Positions 34,556-42,548 of a stretch of 64,000 nt of DNA are shown piece by piece (position 1 is the stretch's first letter; the number at the start of each line of letters is the position of its first letter). The position numbers and the translations under genes are program-made. The notes beneath the pieces were generated by a model that searched no databases, was not told the origin of the DNA, and was given only the letters and a program-made list of their open reading frames with translations. The DNA comes from Ensifer sp. LC163 (lineage in GTDB: Bacteria > Pseudomonadota > Alphaproteobacteria > Rhizobiales > Rhizobiaceae). The DNA lies in assembly GCF_001695855.1 (NCBI RefSeq), contig NZ_MBSS01000056.1, positions 203,977 through 267,976 of the forward strand. The letters are read 5' to 3'.

Positions 34556-35584
34556 ATGACGTCCGAAAACACCCAGGTTCTTCTTGCCTCCCGCCCAGAC
34601 GGCAAGCCCACATCCGACAACTTCAAGATCGGGCATGCAGCGGTACCAGAGCCTGCCGATGGCCAAGTGTTGCTGAAGATCGTCTACCTGTCACTCGATC
34701 CCTATATGCGCGGTCGCATGAATGCCGGAAAATCCTATGCCAAACCCGTCGAGATCGGCGACGTGATGGAGGGTGGAACGGTGGCACGCGTGGTGCGCTC
34801 GCGTCACCCGGACTTCACCGAGGGTGACTTCGTGCTTTCGCATTCCGGCTGGCAGAGCTACGCGCTTTCCGATGGTGCGGGCCTACGCAAGCTCGACCCG
34901 TCGGCGGCGCCGCTGTCAACCGCTCTCGGCGTCCTGGGCATGCCGGGTTTTACCGCCTATGCCGGCCTGCTGACGATCGGCAGGCCGAAGCCGGGCGAGA
35001 CCGTGGTGGTTGCCGCGGCCAGCGGCGCTGTGGGTTCGGCGGTCGGGCAGATTGCGCGCATCAAGGGCGCTCGTGCAGTGGGGATTGCAGGCAGCGCTGC
35101 GAAATGCGCTTTCGTTCGCGACGAGCTCGGCTTTGACGCGGTGATCGATCACCACGCGGCCGATTTTGCCGAGCAACTGGCAGCCGCCTGCCCTGGTGGG
35201 ATCGACGTCTATTTCGAGAATGTCGGCGGGCATGTGTGGGATGCGGTGTTCCCCCTCCTCAACGATTTCGCCCGCATTCCCGTTTGCGGCTTGATCGCGC
35301 AATACAACAACCGTCCCGGCGAACAGACTGGTGCCGACCGCCTGCCCCTCGTCATGCGTGACGTTTTGAGCAAGAGCCTTAACATTCGCGGCTTCATCCA
35401 AAGGGAGTTCGCAGACCAGCGTCCTGACTTTTACCGTGACATGGCTGGATGGATTGCCTCGGGCCAGATTCGTTACCGGGAAGACATCGTCGACGGCCTT
35501 GAGAATGCGCCCACCGCCTTCATCGGACTGCTGGGGGGCCGCAACTTCGGCAAGCTCGTCATTCGCGTCGCCGAAGAGAACTGA
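34556..35584 (+). CDS. NADP-dependent oxidoreductase (medium-chain, curcumin reductase-like)
   Basis: 342-aa soluble zinc-independent medium-chain dehydrogenase/reductase of the leukotriene B4 / alkenal reductase group. Signs are the N-terminus LLASRPDGKPTSDNF, YLSLDPYMRGRMN, the NADP-binding loop AASGAVGSAVGQIARIKGAR, and YFENVGGHVWDAV. These enzymes reduce activated C=C bonds of enals and enones. ATG at 34556 follows GGAGG at 8 nt. The frame is open 55 codons further upstream without similarity. It is monocistronic and convergent with the next gene. Confidence 0.88.
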   Translation: MTSENTQVLLASRPDGKPTSDNFKIGHAAVPEPADGQVLLKIVYLSLDPYMRGRMNAGKSYAKPVEIGDVMEGGTVARVVRSRHPDFTEGDFVLSHSGWQSYALSDGAGLRKLDPSAAPLSTALGVLGMPGFTAYAGLLTIGRPKPGETVVVAAASGAVGSAVGQIARIKGARAVGIAGSAAKCAFVRDELGFDAVIDHHAADFAEQLAAACPGGIDVYFENVGGHVWDAVFPLLNDFARIPVCGLIAQYNNRPGEQTGADRLPLVMRDVLSKSLNIRGFIQREFADQRPDFYRDMAGWIASGQIRYREDIVDGLENAPTAFIGLLGGRNFGKLVIRVAEEN

Positions 35585-35626
35585 AGACTGGAGCGGCAGC
35601 AAGTCTTGCCACCACATGCCTCTGCT

Positions 35627-37408
35627 CTACGGATTTCCGGCAAGCCGGATACCGGCCTTGCCGAGACCATCTTCGATGAGCGCTGATAGTTCGGGCGCAT
35701 AGCCTCTTGTGACCGGCTCTGCCAACAGCGAGATTTCGGTGGGCCCCATCTGCGAGCGGACTTCCTCAAGTGCGCTGGCCGCCTCCTGCGTCAAGCCGAG
35801 CTGTCCGGCGACGGCCAGGCGCAGCAGATTGACGGCCCGATCCGACGAGTTTGCAAGCTGGCGCAAACGAAGCAGGGCCTCATCATAACGGCGTCCGCGA
35901 TAGGCATCGAGCGCCAGCGTGAGGGCGGCATCGTGGTGTATGTATTCGCCATTCGTCTCGGCCAGGCGCGCCAATCTGACACCTTCGCCCCAGTGACCCG
36001 AGATATACTGCAACAGCCCAAGTCTCGCCGGAATGGCCTCGTCCAGCGGATTGAGTGCGCTGGCGCGCTGACCGGAAAGAAAGGCAGCCTCAATATCCCC
36101 CGCTGCAAAGCGCGCCATCATCTGTGCCACGTAGCTCTGGCTCGCCTGTGGGGCGAGCGCGACGGCCGTGTCGGCAAGCTTCAATGCCCTGTCGGCAGCG
36201 ATCGCTGAGGTGCTCGCTTCGCCCTTTGCCACAAGGATCATTGCCAGGCTTGCCGAGACATCCGGGTCGTTTTCCTTGTAGGCAAGCGACCGCTCGAGGC
36301 AAGCAAGCGCGCTCGCGAGATTTTCAGGATCGGTCCGCGCCAGGGCCATATCCGCCTGCAAAACACAACCGTAACCGAGGGATGGTGCGGTGATCTGACG
36401 TGCCGCCTCCAGACTGGTGATGACACCGTCTTCGCCGGCAAGCGCGCGTGCAAGCCTCACCACCAGCGTCTGCTGAATCTCGTCGGCGTCGTCGCCTTCG
36501 ATCGGCACCTTCGACACACCGGAACGCAGAGCCTCGTTGCTTTGCGGGTCCACCACCTGCCAGCTGAGTTCTTGAACATTGTTCGTGACAGTGTAGCTGA
36601 TCGACAGTCTGTATTCCTTGCTGCCCGCTAGCCGGACAGCCGGACCAGGCGCAACCCAACCCGTCACCGAAGCGACGTCGATGCCGGCAGGCTGTTCCTG
36701 CGCCAGCGTCCGCACCGAGGAGAACTGTGACAGCGCATGTACCAGATAGCCACCGGCTTTCCTCAGCTCTTGGTGATCCTTCGGCCGTTGCGGCTGAACA
36801 TCGACAACGACGGTCGGCTTTTCGGACAAGACCGGCTTCCATGGGAAATGGTCGGCCGTCGAAGTGTAGAACGCGACCGCCAGCGCCAAAACTCCGGCAC
36901 CCCCAATGGCAACACTCGCCATCGGCATACGGCGGCCGACAACGGCGGCCGAATGCAATTGCGCGGGCGGCGCAGCGACACCAAGCGGCACCGTTGGCGA
37001 AGCGAGCGAGGCTTCAGGCAGCTTGCCTTCAGCCTTGACGAAGAGCGGGACGTAGTTGCCCTTCGGGAGTTCAATGCGCAGGACGACTTCATCGCCAAGC
37101 GCCTCGTAATATTGTGCCAGGGCTGCGCGCAGTCGAGACGCTTCCACGCGCACGATCGGATCGGTCGCCGGGTCGAAAGAACTCGGCCGGGCGAAGACGT
37201 CGATCGCGATCGTATAGGCTTTTACCGACGCTGAGCGCCCGGCGAAGAACTCGTCAACCAGGTATCGCAACAGCTTGCGGTGTCGCTCAGTCCCATGAAA
37301 GCGCGGGTCGCCCAACATGCGGTCGAGCTCGGCGCGTGCCGCGCGCTCAGCAACAGTGCAGCAAGCCGCTCGGTCCGCGTCTTGTCCTGCGTTCATAACA
37401 CGCCCCAT
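35627..37408 (-). CDS. Membrane-anchored winged-helix / TPR regulator
   Basis: 593-aa protein with a cytosolic N-terminal winged-helix-like domain (about 20-125: FHGTERHRKLLRYLVDEFF, DPATDPIVRVEASRLRAAL, LPKGNYVP). A single membrane helix (about 163-183) follows, then a periplasmic part with a TPR array (about 330-560). The layout is CadC-like: DNA binding inside, sensor outside. The middle domain resembles that of TPR/adenylate-cyclase proteins. ATG at 37408 is used. A second ATG four codons later is possible. The gene is preceded by an AT-rich 206-nt leader. The signal and targets are unknown. Confidence 0.75.
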   Translation of the reverse strand: MGRVMNAGQDADRAACCTVAERAARAELDRMLGDPRFHGTERHRKLLRYLVDEFFAGRSASVKAYTIAIDVFARPSSFDPATDPIVRVEASRLRAALAQYYEALGDEVVLRIELPKGNYVPLFVKAEGKLPEASLASPTVPLGVAAPPAQLHSAAVVGRRMPMASVAIGGAGVLALAVAFYTSTADHFPWKPVLSEKPTVVVDVQPQRPKDHQELRKAGGYLVHALSQFSSVRTLAQEQPAGIDVASVTGWVAPGPAVRLAGSKEYRLSISYTVTNNVQELSWQVVDPQSNEALRSGVSKVPIEGDDADEIQQTLVVRLARALAGEDGVITSLEAARQITAPSLGYGCVLQADMALARTDPENLASALACLERSLAYKENDPDVSASLAMILVAKGEASTSAIAADRALKLADTAVALAPQASQSYVAQMMARFAAGDIEAAFLSGQRASALNPLDEAIPARLGLLQYISGHWGEGVRLARLAETNGEYIHHDAALTLALDAYRGRRYDEALLRLRQLANSSDRAVNLLRLAVAGQLGLTQEAASALEEVRSQMGPTEISLLAEPVTRGYAPELSALIEDGLGKAGIRLAGNP

Positions 37409-37614
37409 CTACCTACAACCCAAAAGAGAGTGCAAATGCGAAGCGAACTCTAGATCACAGGACTGGCGGCGGAAAGAAAAATATCGGGCCGTCACAAAAC
37501 ATTTTTCAATGAAATGCCGAAGGTTCAAAATGCAACAACAAGTAAACTGGAAAACCAGTGAGATTACAGGGGTAACGCGATAGAAACTTCGATTCCGCGC
37601 GAATAAATTACTAA

Positions 37615-37890
37615 TCATAACGGATTAGATTCACTGCCTGCACCGGATAGGCAGATCGAAATCACTTCTTCCTCGATCTCAAGACAGATGAGTTCGTACT
37701 CCGCCACCATCGAAGCATCCTGCGGATCACGCCGACGCTGCCGATCCAGCATGGAGGTCGCCTCGTCATATGCCTCGCAAAGGCTGGCGAGCGGCATGTT
37801 CTTGGCGCTCAGGAGTTGCAACTGGCCGCGCAACGCCGGAAGCTTGAGCATCAGCTTCAACAGTCCGCGTTGCTTGGCTTCGTTGGGCAT
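37615..37890 (-). CDS. Small protein of unknown function (91 aa)
   Basis: Helical cytosolic protein (LLKLMLKLPALRGQLQLL, SLCEAYDEATSMLDRQRR, YELICLEIEEEVISICL). It resembles small rhizobial hypothetical proteins in composition, but no family was recognised. ATG at 37890 with a weak ribosome site. It lies upstream of the membrane-anchored regulator on the same strand, 206 nt apart. A GTAAC-type motif lies 227 nt upstream. Confidence 0.5.
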   Translation of the reverse strand: MPNEAKQRGLLKLMLKLPALRGQLQLLSAKNMPLASLCEAYDEATSMLDRQRRRDPQDASMVAEYELICLEIEEEVISICLSGAGSESNPL

Positions 37891-38117
37891 TGTGCTCTAC
37901 CCGATTGAACGATGATCGATGCTTCATGCCATGCCTGCGCGCAAAGAACCCGCTCGCGCGCCTCTTGTACAGATCCAGAAGTGCCGCCGTTACTCTGATT
38001 GCCAACGTCTCGTTGAGATATATCTGCCAGACGGATGCAGTCTCAGGTCAGGCAGATGACCAACTTCTGCCTATACCTCGCCTGCCCCACAAAATCGCAG
38101 GAACCGTTCGTTTCCGG

Positions 38118-38134
38118 AAGTACGTAACAGTAAC
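38118..38134 (+). promoter_or_regulatory. GTAAC-type operator, copy 2
   Basis: AAGTACGTAACAGTAAC, identical to the copy at 26300. It is oriented towards the minus-strand small gene at 37890, 227 nt away, so either the leader is long or the copy acts with the one at 38367. Confidence 0.55.
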
Positions 38135-38366
38135 ATTGGCTCCGCGTGCTTGACGGACGCCAGATCGCGAGCCGGAAGCGTATCGCTGACGTCTCGTCGG
38201 CCTCGGGTCAGGGGACTTCCGCCGCAACCGCATTGTCATGGGCCGGCGGAGCGCCGCCGAACCGCAATCGCGGCAACTTGTCTGGTTTGGATAGTGCGCT
38301 ACTGTTGGCCCAGCAGGATGACACAGCCGAAATATGGCGCGCGTCGACGTTGGATTGCCGCCGATT

Positions 38367-38383
38367 GTAACTGTTACGTACTT
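38367..38383 (-). promoter_or_regulatory. GTAAC-type operator, copy 3 (secreted protein gene)
   Basis: On the minus strand it reads AAGTACGTAACAGTTAC. In gene direction it is GTAACTGTTACGTACTT, 88 nt before the ATG at 38472. The core GTAACTGTTAC is an 11-bp palindrome. Confidence 0.6.
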
Positions 38384-38471
38384 CGATGCGGACGACTGCG
38401 ATGTTTAGAATGCCCGCGACGACATGCGGCGACGGGCCGTAGCGCATGCTGAGTATAACGGAGAGATTTCC

Positions 38472-39152
38472 ATGCGATCCTTGGACAAGACATCTCATGC
38501 CCGATCCGGGGCGACGTTCCTTTTTGCCGGAATCACCGCGACCTTTCTGACGTTGCTGAGCACCGAGCTTGCGGCAAGCGACGACAAATTGAGCGGCCTG
38601 CCCTCACTCGTCCTCGGCGGACAAACGGCAACAGCTCAGACGTTCCAATTCGAAACCCCTTTCAACAATCTCGTCAACGCGGGCCCGCTCTCGATCGTGC
38701 TCGAGAAGACGACTCTCGACGAGGTCAAGACCGCGTTCGGAGGCACTCTCCGCAGCCGGTCTGTGGAGGGCCTATCGATCGGCTGGCTGTGCTACGAGCT
38801 TTCGACCGGTGATCTGCCGCGGCGGATCTGGTTCGTCGCCAATGGCAGAGACGCCTCAGCACCCGCCGAAAAGGCGGTGACGTTCATCTCGACCGAAGAA
38901 GTTTCCGGCGACGCCGACACGTGCGACACCCCGATCGTGGCGCTCGCGCCCCTGTTGCTACCGGTACCGACTTTGAAGGACGGCACCGAAGCGCTGGAGA
39001 AACGCTTCGGCGCAGGTCCCAAGCAGGGCATGGTGCGCTACGCCCACGAGCAGCAAGGCGAGCAGAACACGATGGTCATGCAATCGCTTGTCTATCGACT
39101 GAAGGACGGCCATATCGATGGCATCGCCTTCACGCAGGTTACATCCAAGTAG
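38472..39152 (+). CDS. Secreted protein of unknown function (226 aa)
   Basis: Exported protein with a signal sequence (FLFAGITATFLTLLSTELAAS). The mature region has LSIVLEKTTLDEVKTAFGG, a pair of cysteines (WLCYEL and DTCDTP) that could form a disulfide, and the end YRLKDGHIDGIAFTQVTSK. No family was recognised. ATG at 38472 is 7 nt after GGAGAG. The frame is open 16 codons upstream. It has a GTAAC-type operator at -88 and a bidirectional terminator just after. It probably belongs to the same regulon as the Bat and FGE operons nearby. Confidence 0.65.
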   Translation: MRSLDKTSHARSGATFLFAGITATFLTLLSTELAASDDKLSGLPSLVLGGQTATAQTFQFETPFNNLVNAGPLSIVLEKTTLDEVKTAFGGTLRSRSVEGLSIGWLCYELSTGDLPRRIWFVANGRDASAPAEKAVTFISTEEVSGDADTCDTPIVALAPLLLPVPTLKDGTEALEKRFGAGPKQGMVRYAHEQQGEQNTMVMQSLVYRLKDGHIDGIAFTQVTSK

Positions 39153-39165
39153 CAGGCATATCGGC

Positions 39166-39196
39166 ATCACTCGCCGCTATGTCGGCGGCGAGTGAT
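39166..39196. terminator. Bidirectional terminator between convergent genes
   Basis: ATCACTCGCCGC (39166-39177) pairs perfectly with GCGGCGAGTGAT (39185-39196), with a 7-nt loop. It lies between the secreted-protein gene and the HAD gene, which converge, and can serve both. Confidence 0.7.
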
Positions 39197-39212
39197 ATTG
39201 CCGCTACTCTGT

Positions 39213-40277
39213 CTATTTCTCGAAAGCGTAGATCTTGTTCCAGTCGGCCTTCATGTCGACGAGGAGCCACTTTCGCTGCTCCGCCTCGGTCATCGCCTTG
39301 TCGAGCTTGCCCACATGCGATTGGCGATCGTAGGCCCATTCCCGCTCGCCGTCCGTGTGATGCACGATCATCCCGAAGCTTGGGCCCGGGCCCGACGTAA
39401 CCCATCGCAGCATCTCGTAGTCACCGTCGGAATTCCCCGCGGCGAAGATCGGGCGGCGACCGATGAACCTGTTGATTCCAACCGGCTTGCCGGGGCCATC
39501 GTCGATGAAATCCACCGTCGGCTCGCGCATCAGCACCGGCGTGTCGCCCTGAAGTTCATATTTGGTGGCTATGGTGCTGCCGACAACCTGCTCAGGAGGG
39601 ATCCCGTACATCTGCTCGGTCATTGGCCGCATGAACTCGATGCCGCCGCCCGAAACGATGTAGGTCTTGAAGCCGTTCTCGCGGAGATAATCCAACACCT
39701 CTCTCATCGGCAGGTAGGTAATCTCGTTGTAGGGCCGGTCGAAACGGGGATGCTTCGCGCTCGCGAACCAGTCCTTGACGATCTTCGCGAATTCGTCCGT
39801 CGTCATGCCCGCATGGGTCGCCATGCCAAGCTCGACAAGGCCTTTTTGACCGGCCGCCGCAACGCCCGCCATGTCGCCCTTGAGCAGCGACGCGAAGGGT
39901 TCCTTGTCCTTCCATTCCGGATGCTCCGGGGCCAGGGCCTTGATGCGATCATTGATGAACATCGCCTGGAAATACATTGGCTGCTCGGTCCAGAGCGTAC
40001 CATCGTTGTCGAACACCGCTATGCGGTCTGCCTCGGAGACATAATCAGGGCCACCCTCAGTCGTCACCCGCGTCACGAAGTCGACGATGGCCGATTTCGC
40101 CTCGCTGTCGTTCCAGGAGGGAAGACCGGCTGGAGGCGCATCGGCAGCCACCACAAGCGCCGGAGCGGCCAGCATGAACGCCAGCGATGCCACAGCACCC
40201 ATAAAGGTTCGCCGCCGCCAGCCTCTCCCTTGCGCATTCGCCGCAATCGACGCAAGCGGTCCTATTGTCATGGGCAT
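39213..40277 (-). CDS. Exported HAD-family phosphatase
   Basis: 354-aa protein with an N-terminal export signal that has three arginines before the hydrophobic core (WRRRTFMGAVASLAFMLAAP), possibly Tat. HAD motif I is VFDNDGTLW (nucleophile D90), motif II lies around YIVSGGG, and the C-terminal acidic motif is AAGNSDGDYEML. HAD enzymes hydrolyse phosphomonoesters. A periplasmic form of this size often lies beside sulfatase-maturation genes. ATG at 40277 is preceded by GAGGAGG at 8 nt. It lies 43 nt after the FGE gene on the same strand, so the two are probably an operon. Confidence 0.82.
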   Translation of the reverse strand: MPMTIGPLASIAANAQGRGWRRRTFMGAVASLAFMLAAPALVVAADAPPAGLPSWNDSEAKSAIVDFVTRVTTEGGPDYVSEADRIAVFDNDGTLWTEQPMYFQAMFINDRIKALAPEHPEWKDKEPFASLLKGDMAGVAAAGQKGLVELGMATHAGMTTDEFAKIVKDWFASAKHPRFDRPYNEITYLPMREVLDYLRENGFKTYIVSGGGIEFMRPMTEQMYGIPPEQVVGSTIATKYELQGDTPVLMREPTVDFIDDGPGKPVGINRFIGRRPIFAAGNSDGDYEMLRWVTSGPGPSFGMIVHHTDGEREWAYDRQSHVGKLDKAMTEAEQRKWLLVDMKADWNKIYAFEK

Positions 40278-40320
40278 CGGGTGTCCTCCTCAACTGAAAC
40301 AGAATTTGGGCGCGGAACGC

Positions 40321-41292
40321 CTAGGGCCGACGGATGCAGCGGAAACCGATATGGGTCGTTGCCGCATTCTCCTCATGCGCATGGCGGGCTGCCGGGCGAT
40401 AGCGGCGGCAGTAATTCGGCGCGCAGAGATGCGACCCGCCCTTTACCACCCGCCGTGCGATCAGGATGTCCGGCTGCCTCGGGTCGTAACTCGCCTCGGC
40501 CCCGCCGCCGCGCGGATTGGAGGGGATGCAGCAGCTTTTTTGCGCAGGCGCCGGGTGGTTGCTCGACCAGTAGTCGCTTGTCCATTCCCAGACATTGCCG
40601 ATCATATCGTAAAGGCCATAACCGTTGGGTGGGAAGCTGGCGACAGGCGACGTCCGCTCGAAACCGTCAGGACGCAAGTTCTCCGTCGGGAATGCGCCGT
40701 GCCAGGTATTGGCCATGAAGCGACCTTCCGGAACCAGTTCGTCGCCCCATGCGTATTCCGCCCCCTCAAGGCCTCCCTTGGCCGCAAACTCCCACTCGGC
40801 TTCCGTCGGCAGCTCCTTGCCGGCCCAGGCCGCGTAGGCCATGGCATCGATATAGGAGATGTGCACGACGGGATGGTCGAGCTTGCCGCGAATGTTGCTT
40901 TGCCGGCCATAGGGCCGTCGCCAATCGGCGCCGAACTTGAAATCCCACCATTGTGAGGAATCCCGACTGACGACACGTTTGGGAGGGTCGAAGATAACCG
41001 AACCCGCCCGCATCATTTCCGGCTTGGCACCCGGATAGTCCTTCGGATCAGGAGCCTTCTCGGCGACCGTGACATAACCGGTCGCCTCGACAAATGCGCC
41101 AAACTGCCGGTTGGTGACCGGCGTGACGTCGATCCAGAAGCCATCGACCTTCACTGGGTGAGCCGGCGCCTCTTCGGGGTAATGACTGTCGGATCCCATG
41201 GTGAAGGTGCCGCCGTCGATCCAGATCGGCTCGCGCGCGCTGATCGCCATTGGCGTTTCGTCGGGGGTCGGTCTTGTGGCTAGTGCTTGCAT
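40321..41292 (-). CDS. Formylglycine-generating enzyme (SUMF1/FGE family)
   Basis: 323-aa enzyme that converts the active-site cysteine of sulfatases to formylglycine. FGE landmarks: MGSDSHYPEEAPAHPVKVDG, FWIDVTPVTNRQF, LPTEAEWEFAAKGG, NVWEWTSDYW. The copper-binding catalytic pair is C290 and C295 in GGSHLCAPNYCRRYRPAAR, so it should be active and not just a family member lacking cysteines. No signal peptide is seen, so it works in the cytosol. There is no sulfatase in the window. A GTAAC-type operator lies 75 nt upstream. It is the first gene of a unit with the HAD phosphatase. Confidence 0.88.
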   Translation of the reverse strand: MQALATRPTPDETPMAISAREPIWIDGGTFTMGSDSHYPEEAPAHPVKVDGFWIDVTPVTNRQFGAFVEATGYVTVAEKAPDPKDYPGAKPEMMRAGSVIFDPPKRVVSRDSSQWWDFKFGADWRRPYGRQSNIRGKLDHPVVHISYIDAMAYAAWAGKELPTEAEWEFAAKGGLEGAEYAWGDELVPEGRFMANTWHGAFPTENLRPDGFERTSPVASFPPNGYGLYDMIGNVWEWTSDYWSSNHPAPAQKSCCIPSNPRGGGAEASYDPRQPDILIARRVVKGGSHLCAPNYCRRYRPAARHAHEENAATTHIGFRCIRRP

Positions 41293-41367
41293 ATGGGTTC
41301 GATCTCCCGGGCGGATGTCTCGACCATCCTGATATCCCGAAGTCTAGACGCAAAGTTTCCGACGCCA

Positions 41368-41384
41368 AAGTACGTAACTGTTAC
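41368..41384 (+). promoter_or_regulatory. GTAAC-type operator, copy 4 (FGE gene)
   Basis: AAGTACGTAACTGTTAC, 75 nt upstream of the FGE start. In gene direction it reads GTAACAGTTACGTACTT. The 13 bp CGTAACTGTTACG form a perfect palindrome around a central T. Confidence 0.6.
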
Positions 41385-41458
41385 GACGGAACATGAATTG
41401 AATTCGGGCGCCGCTTGCCGCGCCTGCGGAGTGATCGAGAACCGCAATCGTCCGCTTC

Positions 41459-41475
41459 GTTACTGTTACGTTCTT
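41459..41475 (-). promoter_or_regulatory. GTAAC-type operator, copy 5 (moxR gene)
   Basis: On the minus strand it reads AAGAACGTAACAGTAAC. In gene direction it is GTTACTGTTACGTTCTT, 84 nt before the moxR ATG. It faces copy 4 across 74 nt, so one protein could control both divergent operons. Confidence 0.6.
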
Positions 41476-41559
41476 TCCATCGGGCCGCATGTAACCTTAA
41501 TCTCGGCGGAGAGTTCACAAGGGCTGGCGCCGCCGGGCCGGCGGGAGGGGCTAAATCTC

Positions 41560-42531
41560 ATGGGTACACGTGACGACATCGAACAGCTCGGCAAGCGGAT
41601 CGGCGAAGCCATTGTCGGCCAGGAAGGCATGATCGAACGCCTGCTGCTCGGCCTGCTGAGCAACGGCCACCTGCTGGTCGAAGGCCTGCCCGGGCTTGCC
41701 AAGACGCGAGCGATCAAGAGCATGGCGAAGAACCTCGACGCCGAGCTGTCGCGCATCCAGTTCACACCGGACCTTCTGCCCTCCGATATCACCGGTTCGG
41801 AAGTCTATTTCACGGAAGGCGGCAAGGGCGAGTTCCGCTTTCAGCAAGGCCCGGTCTTCGCCAACCTCATCCTTGCCGACGAAGTAAACCGCGCTCCTGC
41901 GAAAGTGCAGTCCGCCCTGCTTGAGGCGATGGAGGAGCGGCAAGTCACGGTCGGCGGGGCCAGTCACGAATTGCCTGACCTCTTCATGGTCATGGCAACA
42001 CAGAACCCGATCGAACAGGAAGGCACCTACCCCTTGCCGGAGGCCCAGCTCGATCGCTTCCTGATGCACATCCAGGTCGACTACCCCGACGCCAAGTCGG
42101 AGGCCGAGATCATGCGGCTGGTACGGTCGGAAGAAACGGCTGCCGCCGCCAAAGCCAAGTCCGACGAAAAGCTGGCGCAGGCCGCGGTATTTTCGGCACG
42201 CAAGGAAATCTCGACGGTGACCGTCTCGGGCGCGATCGAGGACTACATCGTCGCCCTCGTCATGGCGACGCGCTACCCGGACAAGCTCGACATGGACCTG
42301 GCCAAATGGATCCAGGTGGGCATCAGTCCGCGCGGCGTCATCGGTCTCGACAAGGTCTCGCGCGCCCACGCCTGGCTGAAGGGCAGAGACTTCGTGACGC
42401 CGGACGACGTGCAGGCAACGGTACACGACGTCTTCCGCCATCGTCTCGTCCTTTCCTATGAAGCCCATGCCGGCGGCACCACTGCCAACCAGGTCGTGGA
42501 CCGGATCGTGCAGCAAGTCGCTGTCGCCTGA
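41560..42531 (+). CDS. MoxR-family AAA+ ATPase
   Basis: 323-aa cytosolic AAA+ ATPase. Walker A is EGLPGLAKT (41-49), Walker B LILADEVNRAPAK (103-115), sensor 1 VMATQNPIEQEGTYPLPEAQ and the arginine-finger region DRFLMH. MoxR proteins act as chaperones for the von Willebrand proteins encoded with them. The conserved protein starts at 41560 after GGGAGGGG. The frame is open 91 codons upstream across the operators and is not coding. It leads the bat operon (moxR - DUF58 - DUF4381 - VWA - VWA/TPR - BatD), which in Bacteroides and Leptospira has been linked to oxidative stress or envelope stress. Confidence 0.9.
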   Translation: MGTRDDIEQLGKRIGEAIVGQEGMIERLLLGLLSNGHLLVEGLPGLAKTRAIKSMAKNLDAELSRIQFTPDLLPSDITGSEVYFTEGGKGEFRFQQGPVFANLILADEVNRAPAKVQSALLEAMEERQVTVGGASHELPDLFMVMATQNPIEQEGTYPLPEAQLDRFLMHIQVDYPDAKSEAEIMRLVRSEETAAAAKAKSDEKLAQAAVFSARKEISTVTVSGAIEDYIVALVMATRYPDKLDMDLAKWIQVGISPRGVIGLDKVSRAHAWLKGRDFVTPDDVQATVHDVFRHRLVLSYEAHAGGTTANQVVDRIVQQVAVA

Positions 42532-42548
42532 GAGATGGAGAAGGGCCG

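Larger units (their letters stand above)
37891..38471. other. Intergenic region with two GTAAC-type motifs
   Basis: 581 nt between divergent genes with no convincing gene. Short frames here have no ribosome site or family similarity. It carries two copies of the 17-bp GTAAC-type motif in opposite orientation (38118 and 38367), 232 nt apart. A GGAGAG ribosome site lies at the right end. Confidence 0.5.
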
